Shown: positions 1 through 8,949 of the stretch, piece after piece
Position numbering within the stretch: the stretch's first letter is position 1
Layout of the letters: the number at the start of each line of letters is the position of its first letter
The notes under the pieces: model-generated
What the model was told of the DNA's origin: nothing
What the model saw: the letters and a program-made list of their open reading frames with translations, nothing else
Database searches by the model: none
Made by a program: the position numbers and the translations under genes
DNA from: Blautia sp.
GTDB lineage: Bacteria; Bacillota; Clostridia; Lachnospirales; Lachnospiraceae
DNA: 64,000 nt
NCBI GenBank assembly: GCA_017475035.1
Contig: JAFVGK010000077.1
Coordinates: forward strand, 24,244-88,243
Direction: 5' to 3'

Positions 1-48
1 TTTTTCCGCAAGGCGGCCTTTTGTCAGGGCAATTGTCAGATATCTCAT
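1..48 (-). CDS. hisG: ATP phosphoribosyltransferase catalytic subunit HisG, N-terminal fragment
   Basis: Only the first 16 codons lie in the window; the gene runs off the left edge. The peptide starts MRYLTIALTKGRL, the characteristic beginning of short-form HisG, which catalyses the first step of histidine synthesis (ATP plus PRPP). The short form needs the HisZ partner, encoded immediately upstream. The start ATG at 48 is preceded by a GGAGAG run about 12 nt upstream. The ATG also sits in an ATGA overlap with a frame that would extend hisZ (see hisZ), which suggests translational coupling. Identity rests on a short peptide plus context. Confidence 0.85.
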   Translation of the reverse strand, partial: MRYLTIALTKGRLAEK

Positions 49-82
49 AAGCCGGACGAACTCTCCTTTCCCGGAACCATGA

Positions 83-1168
83 CTACGTTTTTGCTTCCTT
101 CCGCAAAGCCGCGGCAGTGCGGATTGCGTCCAGAGTTTTTTCAGGAGTATAGAAAACGGTTACCGTTTCAGGCAATTCTTCTTCCGTTTCATCCTCCGGC
201 AATGCAGCCAGAAGACTGTCCACCACAATCACAAAGCCAACAGAAGGAGCCGGCTTTCCGAAATGCCGCAGCAGCTCGTTATACCTTCCGCCTTTCAGCA
301 AGGGTTCTCCCGATCCGTAGGTATATGCCTGGAAAATGATGCCTGTATAATATTGATATTTAGACAGGAGGCCAAAATCGAAGGTAATATGATCCTGGAC
401 GCCATATGCGCACAGATACGTATAGATCTCTTCCAATCGTTCAACAGCCGATCTGGCATGTTCAGACGTGGCAAGCTCCTTTGCCGTTTTTAATATGTCA
501 ACAGAGCCAAACATCTGCGGCAGCATGAAAAATGCCTTTGCTTTTTCTCCGCTCAGCCCCAGTTTACGTACCAGCGCTTCGACGCCATAGGCGTTTTTTT
601 CGGAAATCAAAGCGCGCAGCTTGTCCTCTGCTTCCCAGGTAAGATCCGCGTCGTCCAGCAATGCCTTGAAATAATCAACCTGGCCGATGCTGACCTGAAA
701 CTCAGTCAGCCCGGAAGCCTTCATACACTCCACCGCCATCGCGAGAATCTCCGCATCCGCCGCCGCCGAGCCGTCACCCATCTTTTCCACGCCCATCTGG
801 GTCGTTTCCTTCAGTCTTCCCTGATAACTGGAAGTATTTACAAAAGCCTGACCGGTATAGCAAAGATTTACCGGCTCGGCATCGGGATTAAAATACGTCG
901 CGCAGGCACGGGATACGGATGGCGTAAAGTCAGGGCGAAGAACGAGGGTGTCGTTGTCCCTGTTGAAAAACTTAAACAGCTCCCTGGACGGAATCGTTCC
1001 GACCTCGTTGCTGAACACTTCAAAATATTCAAAAGAAGGCGTCTGGATGTCAGAAAAGCCATGTGACGCAAACACTTTATGGATGCCTTCTTCAAGACTT
1101 TTTTTTCGTCTGTATTCCCTGCCATAGATGTCCCGAACCCCTTCCGGAGTATGAAAAATGCGCTGCAT
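83..1168 (-). CDS. hisZ: ATP phosphoribosyltransferase regulatory subunit HisZ
   Basis: This 361-residue protein is a class II histidyl-tRNA-synthetase-like paralogue. It begins MQRIFHTPEGVRDIYG and carries the RPDFTPSVSR motif and a YYTGIIFQAY segment typical of the HisS/HisZ fold. HisZ does not charge tRNA; it forms the hetero-octamer with short HisG and confers histidine feedback control. It follows recU by 33 nt and precedes hisG. The frame stops after LRKEAKT, short of the usual C-terminal strand. One extra A in the five-A run near position 90 would continue the protein as KNVVMVPGKESSSGL and end it at an ATGA overlap with hisG. That points to a frameshift, real or from sequencing. RBS GGAGG lies just before the ATG. 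Confidence 0.9.
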   Translation of the reverse strand: MQRIFHTPEGVRDIYGREYRRKKSLEEGIHKVFASHGFSDIQTPSFEYFEVFSNEVGTIPSRELFKFFNRDNDTLVLRPDFTPSVSRACATYFNPDAEPVNLCYTGQAFVNTSSYQGRLKETTQMGVEKMGDGSAAADAEILAMAVECMKASGLTEFQVSIGQVDYFKALLDDADLTWEAEDKLRALISEKNAYGVEALVRKLGLSGEKAKAFFMLPQMFGSVDILKTAKELATSEHARSAVERLEEIYTYLCAYGVQDHITFDFGLLSKYQYYTGIIFQAYTYGSGEPLLKGGRYNELLRHFGKPAPSVGFVIVVDSLLAALPEDETEEELPETVTVFYTPEKTLDAIRTAAALRKEAKT

Positions 1169-1201
1169 CCGCCGCCTCCTCCTGCAATATATTTCTATGC
1201 T

Positions 1202-1744
1202 TCAGCCGTTTCCGTTCCTTCCATCCAGATCCTTTGCCAGCCCTTCCAGATAAGGGACGAGGACGCCGCCCTGTCTCGGGAGATAAAATCCCTCGTCCAG
1301 TTCTTCACGCCGGAAGCTTTTCCGGCCTCCTGTCTCCATCCGCTCCCAAAAACGGGAAAGCTCCTGAAAGCGCAGATAATACAACAAATCTTCATGGCTG
1401 AAAAGCACCAGTATAAATGCTACTCCGCCCTGACGCTCAAAATCTCTCATAAACCTTACCTGATGAGGATGAATATTCGCCAGCGGAAAGGTATCCCCAC
1501 CGCACTCCTTCGCGTCAAAGCAGACCGGAATTCCCTGCACGGCCCCGATATAGTCAACCGTGCTTTGCTGCTCAAAATAGGCCAGTGTAATATGCCTGGA
1601 TTCTTTATCGATCCGAAGCGGGGTAATGGGCGTCGGGATTTTCTGAATAAGGGCAAGCCCTTTTTCCCTGTATTGCTCATTCGTGCGATTGACCAATTCC
1701 TCCAGTGTCGACCCCCTCAGGCCCCGGCTGTTCCATGTCGCCAA
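1202..1744 (-). CDS. recU: Holliday junction resolvase RecU
   Basis: About 180 residues if translation starts at the TTG at 1744, which has an AGGAGG-type site 7 nt upstream and gives the usual beginning (M/L)ATWNSRG. Longer in-frame ORF upstream is repeat sequence and is not counted. RecU cuts four-way junctions in Gram-positive bacteria and works with RuvAB. Residues matching the Bacillus active site are visible: D64 in STVDY, then D77-x-K79-E80 in CFDAKE. The PTPI and HITLAYF blocks also fit. Length is close to the family norm of 170-206. It lies 33 nt upstream of hisZ and may share a transcript with it; ruvA and ruvB are elsewhere in the window. Confidence 0.92.
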   Translation of the reverse strand: MATWNSRGLRGSTLEELVNRTNEQYREKGLALIQKIPTPITPLRIDKESRHITLAYFEQQSTVDYIGAVQGIPVCFDAKECGGDTFPLANIHPHQVRFMRDFERQGGVAFILVLFSHEDLLYYLRFQELSRFWERMETGGRKSFRREELDEGFYLPRQGGVLVPYLEGLAKDLDGRNGNG

Positions 1745-1756
1745 GCTCTGTCTCCT

Positions 1757-1852
1757 CCTCTTACAATGCAAATTGTAAACCGGCATACCGTCCGGATGAC
1801 TATTTTGTTGCCTATCGCGCTTCACGCTCTAGGACAAAATATGTCTCCCATA
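1757..1852 (-). repeat. Dispersed intergenic repeat, family E, copy 1
   Basis: About 95 nt shared with 53930-54028 at roughly 90% identity. It contains a palindrome ATTTTGT (1802-1808) ... ACAAAAT (1834-1840) enclosing a GCGC-rich inner arm. Both copies lie directly upstream of a minus-strand gene (recU here, a metallophosphoesterase at the other copy), in the same orientation. No coding potential is evident. Confidence 0.75.
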
Positions 1853-1863
1853 GCGAAGTTTTG

Positions 1864-1945
1864 TACGTTGGCTCAATGTCTTCGGATAACGGTCCTGCAG
1901 CTTCGGCAGCTGGGCTGTCGTAGATAAAAATCCGTCTCCTTCACG
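1864..1945 (-). repeat. Dispersed transcribed element, family G, copy 1
   Basis: Read on the minus strand this stretch matches elements at 37558-37640 and 58060-58142. Shared blocks are AGAC(C/T)GATTTTT, a GCAG...CTGC arm, ATCCGAAGACATTG and CAACGTACAAAA. It lies between lepB and recU and points toward recU. Function unknown; see findings. Confidence 0.7.
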
Positions 1946-1977
1946 ATTCCTCTCAGGATCGGGTCATAAATCATTTC

Positions 1978-2625
1978 TCACTTCTGCCCATGATAGGTCA
2001 AAAGCTTCGGCGGCCAGAAATAGCGGAACAATGCCTTTCCGACAATCTGGTCAAACGTAACATAGGTATTGTGCCAAAAACGGGAATCCTTTGAATTATT
2101 GCGGTTGTCTCCCAACATAAAATAACAGTTCTCCGGAACCTCGTATGGCCCAAAGCTTCCTCTCATGGGCTCCCGGAGAAACGAATCATCCAGGAGGATC
2201 CGCTCCCCATCGGTTTTGGTAACGTATACGTCTCCGTCAATGATCTCAACCGTTTCCCCGGGAAGGCCGATCAGTCTCTTGATAAAAAGACTGCTCTCAT
2301 CATCCGGATAACGGAAAATGATAATATCATAACGCTCTGGATCCTTCATTTTCACTGTCCAGACATCCTTGTTGAAGAAATCCAGATTGATGCCATAAGC
2401 CATGCGGAAACCAAAAATACGGTCCTTCGTCATGATCGTATTTTCCATCGAAGCGGAAGGAATCTTTGCGTTAATCAGCACAACCTCATCCACGATATAA
2501 ACTATCAGCACCACCATGATAATCATTTTGATCAGTTCAATGACTTCCGCCTTCAGATTCATCTTATCTTCCTTTTCCGGCATTCCGGTTTCTTGTTCGT
2601 TTCCCATGTTTTTTTCATTCTCCAT
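1978..2625 (-). CDS. lepB: Signal peptidase I
   Basis: This membrane protease removes signal peptides from secreted proteins. It has a charged cytoplasmic N-terminus, one membrane span at about residues 28-50 and the S26 family boxes. The IPSASM box gives the nucleophile Ser59, the FIKRLIGLPGE box holds the catalytic Lys, and GDNRNNSKDSR is box E. The 215-residue length is normal for Gram-positive SipS-type enzymes. I prefer the ATG at 2625, with GGAGG 13 nt upstream, over the one at 2649, which lacks a clear site; the second choice adds only eight residues. It is followed on the same strand by recU, separated by two repeat elements. Confidence 0.9.
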   Translation of the reverse strand: MENEKNMGNEQETGMPEKEDKMNLKAEVIELIKMIIMVVLIVYIVDEVVLINAKIPSASMENTIMTKDRIFGFRMAYGINLDFFNKDVWTVKMKDPERYDIIIFRYPDDESSLFIKRLIGLPGETVEIIDGDVYVTKTDGERILLDDSFLREPMRGSFGPYEVPENCYFMLGDNRNNSKDSRFWHNTYVTFDQIVGKALFRYFWPPKLLTYHGQK

Positions 2626-2710
2626 CTTATATCGGGAGCCTCCTTCCATTGATCTGTTGGGTTTTCCAGAAGGGAATCAGAATTTACGCCGCGAGAGCAT
2701 TAAGCTTTTG

Positions 2711-2822
2711 CAGTATACTCGTGAACACATGTAACTGCCGCTTTCGGATTGGAAGGGAAGCGCGTTCACCCGTGATACCTTGAGCATATCGGCAGACATT
2801 TCCTTTACCGGGTATAAATTCG
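2711..2822. repeat. Dispersed repeat, family C, copy 1
   Basis: An inverted repeat with outer arms TATACTCGTGAAC ... GTTCACCCGTGATA, followed by a tail CGGCAGACATTTCC and CCGGGTATAAAT. The whole of it recurs in inverted orientation at 26817-26933, with shorter copies at 39832-39862 and 62022-62085. It fills most of the space between the RluA gene and lepB. Confidence 0.8.
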
Positions 2823-2846
2823 TGCCATACTATAGCACACTTTTAT

Positions 2847-3863
2847 CTAAACCGCAAGATGAACGGTTTCCCTCCATCCGGGAATCTCCCTGTCCAGGAT
2901 ACTCTCAAACCGGTGTCCCGGACGGGCAAGAAATGTTCTGCCTCCGGTACGGCACAGTATCCCTTCCGGATCCGTAAAACACAGACTGTACGCATGAAGC
3001 AGCTGCCTGTTCAGGGCATATTTGTTTCGGTAAAGTGTATTCAGTTTTGCATTTCCGTATTTCGTGTCTCCGAGGATCGGGTGACCCAGTCCGGCCAGTG
3101 CCGCCCGGATCTGGTGCGGCTTTCCGGTTATGAGCTTTGCCTCCATGAGAGTACAGCCTTTTCCCTGGCAAAGCGGACGGAAATACGCTTCTATATAGCT
3201 TCTGCCCTCGGCAAAATCCCGGTACAGTGTCACCTTGTTCTGTCTCTCATCTTTATCGAGATAGCCCTGATCATGTATTTCTTTTGTCAGCTCTCCCGCC
3301 GCCAGGCACAGATACCGTTTATCTGTCCGATGTTCCCGAAAGGCATGAGATAAAGCCTGCAGTCCGGCAAGCGTTTTTCCGGCTGCAAGAATGCCGCTGG
3401 TATTCTGATCCAGGCGGTTGCAGATGGCAGGGTGAAAGGTATGAAGCTCTTCCGGACGTACAGCGCCTGACCGCAGCAGATAATCCGTCACTACATCCAG
3501 CATCGAAAGCTCACCTGCTTTTGCCGGCACCGAAAGGATGCCTGCCGGCTTATTTACCAGGAGAATATCCCCGTCCTCATAGAGGATTTCGGGAGAAGGC
3601 ATCTTCTTTTCCGGCTTTGCGCCGGGACATGCTTCCTTATCGTCACCATAGAAATGCCGAAAGGTCTCATCGGAGAGGTAAAGCCGTACCACATCCCCGA
3701 TGTCAAGCTTTTCACTGCCGGATGCTTTCTTATCATTCAGCGTTATGTTCTTTTTCCGCAGCATCTTGTAGCAAAAGCTCTTCGGCGCATTCTGAAGCAG
3801 CTTCCCTAAGTACTTATCCAGCCGCTGCCCGGCTTCATTTTCACGAATCGAAAATTCCCGCAA
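2847..3863 (-). CDS. RluA-family 23S rRNA pseudouridine synthase
   Basis: A 338-residue RluC/RluD-type enzyme that isomerises uridines in ribosomal RNA. An S4 RNA-binding domain fills residues 1-65 (QRLDKYLGKLLQNAPKS). The synthase domain follows from about 90, with catalytic Asp152 in NRLDQNTSGIL and the family block KPHQIRAALAGLGHPILGD. Translation starts at a TTG at 3863, nine nt after GAGGGGG; no ATG fits better. It lies 14 nt downstream of a small membrane-protein gene and probably shares its transcript. Which uridines it modifies cannot be told from sequence alone. Confidence 0.9.
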   Translation of the reverse strand: MREFSIRENEAGQRLDKYLGKLLQNAPKSFCYKMLRKKNITLNDKKASGSEKLDIGDVVRLYLSDETFRHFYGDDKEACPGAKPEKKMPSPEILYEDGDILLVNKPAGILSVPAKAGELSMLDVVTDYLLRSGAVRPEELHTFHPAICNRLDQNTSGILAAGKTLAGLQALSHAFREHRTDKRYLCLAAGELTKEIHDQGYLDKDERQNKVTLYRDFAEGRSYIEAYFRPLCQGKGCTLMEAKLITGKPHQIRAALAGLGHPILGDTKYGNAKLNTLYRNKYALNRQLLHAYSLCFTDPEGILCRTGGRTFLARPGHRFESILDREIPGWRETVHLAV

Positions 3864-3877
3864 ATGTTATTACCCCC

Positions 3878-4507
3878 TCACAGGCTCAGATCCAGCAGAA
3901 TCGCACGGATCACTTCATCTCTTTCGAGACCGGGATAACGTTCATCCTGTCTGGGTTTCACCTGATTTTCGAGAGATTCATAATTCTCGTTCAGCTGGTC
4001 CAGGCGCTCCAGGAAGGTTTTCCGCGAGACGGCAATAAAAACATCCTGACGGTAACCGGCTGTTTTTAAATTCTCCTCAATCTGACGTATCATATACGCT
4101 GTGTCCAGTTTTTCCTGGGGCGAATAAAGTATCAGGTTTTTTCCGCAGACCGCAAAGGCATCGAAGTAAGCGCTTTTTTCATAAAATGTCATGTAGATCT
4201 CATATGCCATACAGAGTCTGCCCTGATGTGTTTTGATCTCTTCGTATGTCTGACGATCCATGGATTTGCGCATCCACATCATGACAAGGCCCACCATCGA
4301 GCGGCAGCCCGGCAGACAGCCAACCGCGGCAGCCACGGTCCAGATCGTCTCCCGGCTTTTCAGCTGGTACCAGGCAATAAAAAAGATTCCCAGCGGAGCC
4401 GCAAATAAAAGCAGTGTGATAATGAGCCTCCGCCTTTTCTCTTTCGCGAAATATCCTATCTCTCCTTTTCCTTCCTGTCCTGTAAACCAGCGGAGCAGTT
4501 TTTTCAT
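3878..4507 (-). CDS. Hypothetical membrane protein with two predicted spans
   Basis: I do not recognise a named family. The likely start is the ATG at 4507 (MKKLLRWFTGQ), six nt after a GAGGAGG site and 11 nt after the upstream gene ends, giving 209 residues. A longer in-frame extension overlaps the tail of the YgiQ-type gene and is less likely. Residues 1-27 are basic and cytoplasmic. Two hydrophobic segments follow at about 28-46 and 54-80, then a soluble domain of about 125 residues with SPQEKLDTAYMIRQIEENLK and a C-terminal acidic/basic region. The position between an rRNA pseudouridine synthase and a radical SAM gene gives little functional hint. Confidence 0.75.
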   Translation of the reverse strand: MKKLLRWFTGQEGKGEIGYFAKEKRRRLIITLLLFAAPLGIFFIAWYQLKSRETIWTVAAAVGCLPGCRSMVGLVMMWMRKSMDRQTYEEIKTHQGRLCMAYEIYMTFYEKSAYFDAFAVCGKNLILYSPQEKLDTAYMIRQIEENLKTAGYRQDVFIAVSRKTFLERLDQLNENYESLENQVKPRQDERYPGLERDEVIRAILLDLSL

Positions 4508-4518
4508 CGCCATCCTCC

Positions 4519-6456
4519 TCAGCCTCTCTTGTTTCTGCTTTTTCCTGTCTTGTGAATCGCCGTATGTTGATCTTTGTTTCTTCTGCTCTTCGTCTGCGAA
4601 CCTCGATCCTTGCCGGCCCCGGACCGGGATGTTTTTTTCTCTGTCTTTTCCGGCCGAAGCAGACATTTCGGCCCATAACCAACCAGGTCCATGCGATGTG
4701 CCCTGCGCAGTCCTTCCAGCACAAGCTCTCTCATCTCCGGGCGGCGATACTGCATCAATGCACGTTGTATGGCTTTCTCCCCAGGAGCCTTTGCCGTGTA
4801 GACCTTCTCTCCGGTCAGAGGGTGTATGCCTGTAAAATACATGCAGGTTGACAGCGTGGAAGGTGTAGGATAAAAATCCTGAACCTGTTCCGGCATATAT
4901 CCAAGGTCCCGTATATATTCAGCCAGCTCAATTGCTTCCCGGATCCCGCAGCCGGGATGGGAGGACATAAAATACGGAACCGCATATTGCTCTTTTCCCG
5001 CACGTTTTGTCGCTTTTTCAAATGCTTTCGTAAAAGCCAGATAAACCCGATGGGGCGGCTTGCCCATCAGGGTGAGTACGCGGTCCGATACATGTTCCGG
5101 GGCAACCCGAAGCTGCCCGCTGACATGATACGCAGCCAGTTCATTCAAAAAACGCGGATCCGGATCAGCCATACAGTAATCAAAACGAATTCCCGAACGC
5201 ACAAATACTTTTTTCACTCCCGGAAGGCTTCGAAGCTTCCGAAGCAGCGAAAGATAATCTTTATGATCCACTTTTAAGTTCGGGCAAGGTTCGGGAAACA
5301 GACATTGCCGATTCGGACATACTCCTTTTTTCAGCTGTTTGTCACAGGAAGGGCCTCGAAAATCCGCCGTCGGTCCTCCGACATCGTGTATGTAGCCCTT
5401 AAAATCAGCGCTTTGCGTCATACGTTTTGCTTCTTCTATGATAGAAGCATGGCTTCGGCACTGCACAATTCTTCCTTCGTGAAACGTCAGCGCGCAAAAG
5501 CTGCAGCCCCCATAACAGCCCCTGCAGCTTGTCAGGCTGAAACGTACCTCCGAGAGAGAAGGTACGCCTCCCTCTGCGGCATATACGGGATGCGCCTCTC
5601 CGGTAAACGGCAAAGCATAAACATCGTCCATCTCCTGCATGGATAAAGGTTTTGACGGCGGGTTCTGAACGACATAGCCATGCCCTCCATAGCTTTCCAC
5701 CAGCGGCCTCGCCGTAAAGGGATCCGTATGGATATACTGTATCGCGAAGCTGTCCGCATATCGTCTGCTGCAGTCCGTCATCTCATCATAGGAAGGAAGT
5801 ATGACCGGATCCTGCACATGGGAGATGTCATGGCATTTGTATACCGTACCGGCTATATAAGTCAGTTCCTTTATCGGAATCCCTGCCTGTAAAGCTTCCG
5901 CTATCGCCAGAACAGATCTCTCCCCCATGCCATAGGACACCAGATCCGCTCCGGAGTCCAGGAGAATACTTCGTCTGAGCCTGTCTTCCCAATAATCATA
6001 ATGGGCCAGCCGGCGCAGGCTGGCCTCGATACCGCCAAGTATAATCGGTATATCTTTGTAAACCCGCCGGATCAGATTGCTGTAAACAATACAGGCCCTG
6101 TCCGGGCGCAGTCCGATCCTGCCTCCGGGCGAATACGCATCCTCGCTCCGCCGTTTTTTGGACACGGTATAATGATTCACCATGGAATCCATATTTCCCG
6201 CCGAAACCAGAAAACCAAGCTTTGGTCTGCCAAACACCTGGATGGAAGCTTCGTCTTTCCAATCCGGCTGGGGAATGACCGCAATACGATAGCCGTATCG
6301 CTCCAGCAGACGGCTGATAATCGCCGTACCGTAAGAGGAATGGTCAACATAGGCATCCCCGCTGATATATACAAAATCCGCTTCTTCCCAATGACGGCGT
6401 TTCATATCCTGCCTGGTAATGGGCAGAAATCTGTCATCACCGGTATCTTCCACCAT
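4519..6456 (-). CDS. YgiQ-family radical SAM protein (UPF0313)
   Basis: This 645-residue protein is a conserved radical SAM enzyme of unknown reaction. The N-terminal region (1-300) carries the family blocks RFLPITRQDM, FVYISGDAYVDHSSYG and IPIILGGIEASLRR. The iron-sulfur motif C-x3-C-x2-C is at C314, C318 and C321 (CYGGCSFC). The C-terminal block SSHPGCGIREAIELAEY is also typical. The last 40 residues are very basic (KTSRSGAGKDRG...), a low-complexity tail that may bind nucleic acid. GGGGGG precedes the ATG at short distance. It sits at the head of a minus-strand run with the hypothetical membrane protein and the RluA enzyme. Confidence 0.88.
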   Translation of the reverse strand: MVEDTGDDRFLPITRQDMKRRHWEEADFVYISGDAYVDHSSYGTAIISRLLERYGYRIAVIPQPDWKDEASIQVFGRPKLGFLVSAGNMDSMVNHYTVSKKRRSEDAYSPGGRIGLRPDRACIVYSNLIRRVYKDIPIILGGIEASLRRLAHYDYWEDRLRRSILLDSGADLVSYGMGERSVLAIAEALQAGIPIKELTYIAGTVYKCHDISHVQDPVILPSYDEMTDCSRRYADSFAIQYIHTDPFTARPLVESYGGHGYVVQNPPSKPLSMQEMDDVYALPFTGEAHPVYAAEGGVPSLSEVRFSLTSCRGCYGGCSFCALTFHEGRIVQCRSHASIIEEAKRMTQSADFKGYIHDVGGPTADFRGPSCDKQLKKGVCPNRQCLFPEPCPNLKVDHKDYLSLLRKLRSLPGVKKVFVRSGIRFDYCMADPDPRFLNELAAYHVSGQLRVAPEHVSDRVLTLMGKPPHRVYLAFTKAFEKATKRAGKEQYAVPYFMSSHPGCGIREAIELAEYIRDLGYMPEQVQDFYPTPSTLSTCMYFTGIHPLTGEKVYTAKAPGEKAIQRALMQYRRPEMRELVLEGLRRAHRMDLVGYGPKCLLRPEKTEKKTSRSGAGKDRGSQTKSRRNKDQHTAIHKTGKSRNKRG

Positions 6457-6542
6457 TTCACCCCCCGGGATCGAACCATAAAACGACTGAATTCGTGCGC
6501 ATACTTACGGTCACCGCACAGGTCGACGTTATTGCATACATG

Positions 6543-7361
6543 TCAGCCCGCATCGTTGAAATTGACTTCCTGCGCGCGATAACCTTCCGCGATAATATCC
6601 AGCTCACGCTGAAATCTGGTCAGACGATCCAGATCCTTCAAACGGAAAATCCGGAAAAACTCGTCCTGAATCTTGGCCACTTCCCTTTGATTCGTCAGAT
6701 GATAGAGGTTCTCGATCGTATTGAGGATCTCCTGGACCAGGTTCATCTGCATCTGAGAAGAAACCTGCGCATCCATGATCTCGCTGCGCACTTCACTCAT
6801 CTCATGATCCAGCATAATGATGGCATCCGCCGCATTGCTCAGACGGTCTGTCACATGGGGAGGAATATCTCCTTTATATTTATACTGAAGAGAATGCTCC
6901 ACCGTCGCCCAGAAATTCATCGCCATCGTTCGAATCTGGATCTCCACCTGGATCTCTCTGGCTCCTTCGAGAGTCTCTACCGGATAATACACGATCATGT
7001 GATAACTCCGATAGCCGCTCTCCTTGATATGCCGCAGATAATCCTTTTCGCTCTTTACTCTCATATCGCTTCGCCGCCGAATCAGATCTGCGACGGTGTC
7101 TATATCCTCCTCAAACTGACAGATAATACGAACTCCTGCGATATCTTCTATTTCATCGAGCATCCGATCCATCGTAACATTTTTTCGCTGCATCTTTTCC
7201 AAAATGCTCGCTACACTTTTTACCCTGCCTCGTACCTGCTCGATCGGCGAATATCTGTCCTGATCTTTGTGCTCCTGTCTGAGATGTTCAAATTTCAGAG
7301 TCAGTTCCTTCACCGCCAGCGCGTAAGGATCAAGGAGACTTCGCCAAAGCTGTATTTCCAT
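6543..7361 (-). CDS. relQ: Small alarmone synthetase, RelQ/YjbM type GTP pyrophosphokinase
   Basis: The 272-residue protein matches the single-domain (p)ppGpp synthetases. These transfer pyrophosphate from ATP to GTP or GDP and have no hydrolase domain. Family blocks are SPIEQVRGRVKSVASILEKM (about 38-57), EDIAGVRIICQF (substrate and metal site), KESGYRSYHMIVYYPVET and EIQIRTMAMNFWATVEHSL. The C-terminal 90 residues are helical, as in RelQ tetramers. It is somewhat longer than Bacillus RelQ (211 residues) because of an extended N- and C-terminus. AGAGGTG lies 5 nt before the ATG. It stands between pepD and the YgiQ-type gene, with 85 nt upstream. Confidence 0.88.
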   Translation of the reverse strand: MEIQLWRSLLDPYALAVKELTLKFEHLRQEHKDQDRYSPIEQVRGRVKSVASILEKMQRKNVTMDRMLDEIEDIAGVRIICQFEEDIDTVADLIRRRSDMRVKSEKDYLRHIKESGYRSYHMIVYYPVETLEGAREIQVEIQIRTMAMNFWATVEHSLQYKYKGDIPPHVTDRLSNAADAIIMLDHEMSEVRSEIMDAQVSSQMQMNLVQEILNTIENLYHLTNQREVAKIQDEFFRIFRLKDLDRLTRFQRELDIIAEGYRAQEVNFNDAG

Positions 7362-7446
7362 TTTTCACACCTCTAAGAACGCCGTTCCGGTACATCATTT
7401 CATAACTGTTCAGTAAGGATCTGAACATAAATATAACCTTTACGGC

Positions 7447-8892
7447 TTATAAAGCCTCAAGCACTCGAACCAGATAGCGGTACATCCGCTCCACAGAAGC
7501 AATATCCAGACGTTCCTCACTGGTATGGATGTCATGGATATCCGGGCCAAGGGAAACACAGTCCAGATCGTCAATCCTGCGGTAAAAGAGCCCGCATTCC
7601 AGTCCTGCGTGAATCGCAACGACTGCCATATCCTTTCCGAACATCTCCCGGTAGATCTCTGTCATCTGATCCCGCAGCGGGCTGTCCTTACGATACTCCC
7701 ACGCCGGGTATACTCCCTCCGTCTCATATTCACCGCCCAGAAACTCCGTAAGGAGCCGGACCTTGTCAGAAACCGCATCTTTCGCGCAATCTACGCTGCT
7801 TCGAATGCTGGTCTGAACGCAAAGCTCCTTCCCTGTCAGGGTCATTATCCCCGGATTTAAGGAGGTTTCCACCAGTCCTTCCACAGAACCGCTCATTTTC
7901 TGTATGCCGAAGGGCAGCTCTGCCAGGAAGAACACGACCTTGGAAAGGCTGGTCTGATGCAGCACCGGAAGTGTCTTTTCCCCTTCCGCTTCTGTTTCGA
8001 TCCTGATCTTTTCATCCGAGCCTGCATACTCCTGCAGAAATTCATGTTCCAATCCGGAACAGATCTCTTTGACTGCCTCCGGTTTTGTTGTCAGGACAAG
8101 CACCTCGGCCTCTCTGGGTATCGCGTTATCCTTTGTCCCGCCGGACAGGGCAGCAATCTGAAGATCCTCGTCAAGGTCCCTCCCCAGACGCAGCAGAAGC
8201 CTTCCCATAAGAGAGACCGCACTCGCTCTTTTTTTGTCGATTTCCGCTCCGGAATGCCCGCCGGTAAGACCGGCAATCCTGATCCGCAGCGCCTCTCCCG
8301 TACCGTCCAGCCAGCGGACCTGCAGGCGGGAAACGCCTGTCATTCCTCCGGCACAGCTTACCCACAGGGATCCTTCTGCCTCGGAATCCAGATTAATCAG
8401 CCTTTTACCCTTTAATGCCGTACAGTCAAAGCCTGCCGCACCCAGAAGGCCAATTTCTTCATCTACGGTAATCAGGATCTCCAGCGGAGGATGACGTAAG
8501 GTATCGTCCTCAAGAACTGCCAGAGCGTAAGCCACGGCAATACCGTCATCTCCGCCCAGTGTCGTCCCGTTTGCGGAGACAAAGCCATCCTGTACGGACA
8601 GACACAATCCGTCCTTCAGAAAATCATGCTCCACATCCGCGCGCTTTTCGCATACCATGTCCATATGGCCCTGCAGGATCACCGGAGCAGAGGTTTCATA
8701 CCCCGGCGAACCAGCCTTGCGGATCAGAATGTTCCCCATCTCATCCTGCAGACAATCCAACCCATGATCATAGGCAAAGCTTTTCAGATAATTACTGATC
8801 TGCCATATATTTCCTGATCCATGGGGAATCCCGCATATCTCTTCAAAATAATAGAAAACTCTCTCCGGCTGTATTCCTTCCAGCTTTCTCAT
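7447..8892 (-). CDS. pepD: Cytosolic nonspecific dipeptidase (aminoacyl-histidine dipeptidase), M20 family
   Basis: A 481-residue dizinc dipeptidase that hydrolyses dipeptides such as Xaa-His in the cytoplasm. The metal-binding residues are visible: H76 and D78 in GHMDMV, D115 in LGGDDG, and the catalytic glutamate pair in DEEIG near 145. The inserted dimerisation or lid domain lies between about 190 and 390, and the C-terminal HAGLECG block carries further ligands. Length is typical for PepD. It appears to be a single-gene unit; the upstream 262 nt contain a repeat remnant and the terminator of the next gene. Confidence 0.92.
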   Translation of the reverse strand: MRKLEGIQPERVFYYFEEICGIPHGSGNIWQISNYLKSFAYDHGLDCLQDEMGNILIRKAGSPGYETSAPVILQGHMDMVCEKRADVEHDFLKDGLCLSVQDGFVSANGTTLGGDDGIAVAYALAVLEDDTLRHPPLEILITVDEEIGLLGAAGFDCTALKGKRLINLDSEAEGSLWVSCAGGMTGVSRLQVRWLDGTGEALRIRIAGLTGGHSGAEIDKKRASAVSLMGRLLLRLGRDLDEDLQIAALSGGTKDNAIPREAEVLVLTTKPEAVKEICSGLEHEFLQEYAGSDEKIRIETEAEGEKTLPVLHQTSLSKVVFFLAELPFGIQKMSGSVEGLVETSLNPGIMTLTGKELCVQTSIRSSVDCAKDAVSDKVRLLTEFLGGEYETEGVYPAWEYRKDSPLRDQMTEIYREMFGKDMAVVAIHAGLECGLFYRRIDDLDCVSLGPDIHDIHTSEERLDIASVERMYRYLVRVLEAL

Positions 8893-8949
8893 CTTACAAT
8901 CGCTCCTGTTATTTATTCTTTGATTTCATTTCTTTTTCGCCGTTTCGTC

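Noticed and set aside
1079-1927. A 282-codon plus-strand frame across hisZ, recU and the repeat region.
   Set aside because: hisZ and recU are both intact on the minus strand; no start site or domain supports the plus frame.
6455-6490. A TTCGATC-like T-loop that might mark a tRNA.
   Set aside because: The flanking bases do not form a T-arm and no anticodon or acceptor stem can be built.
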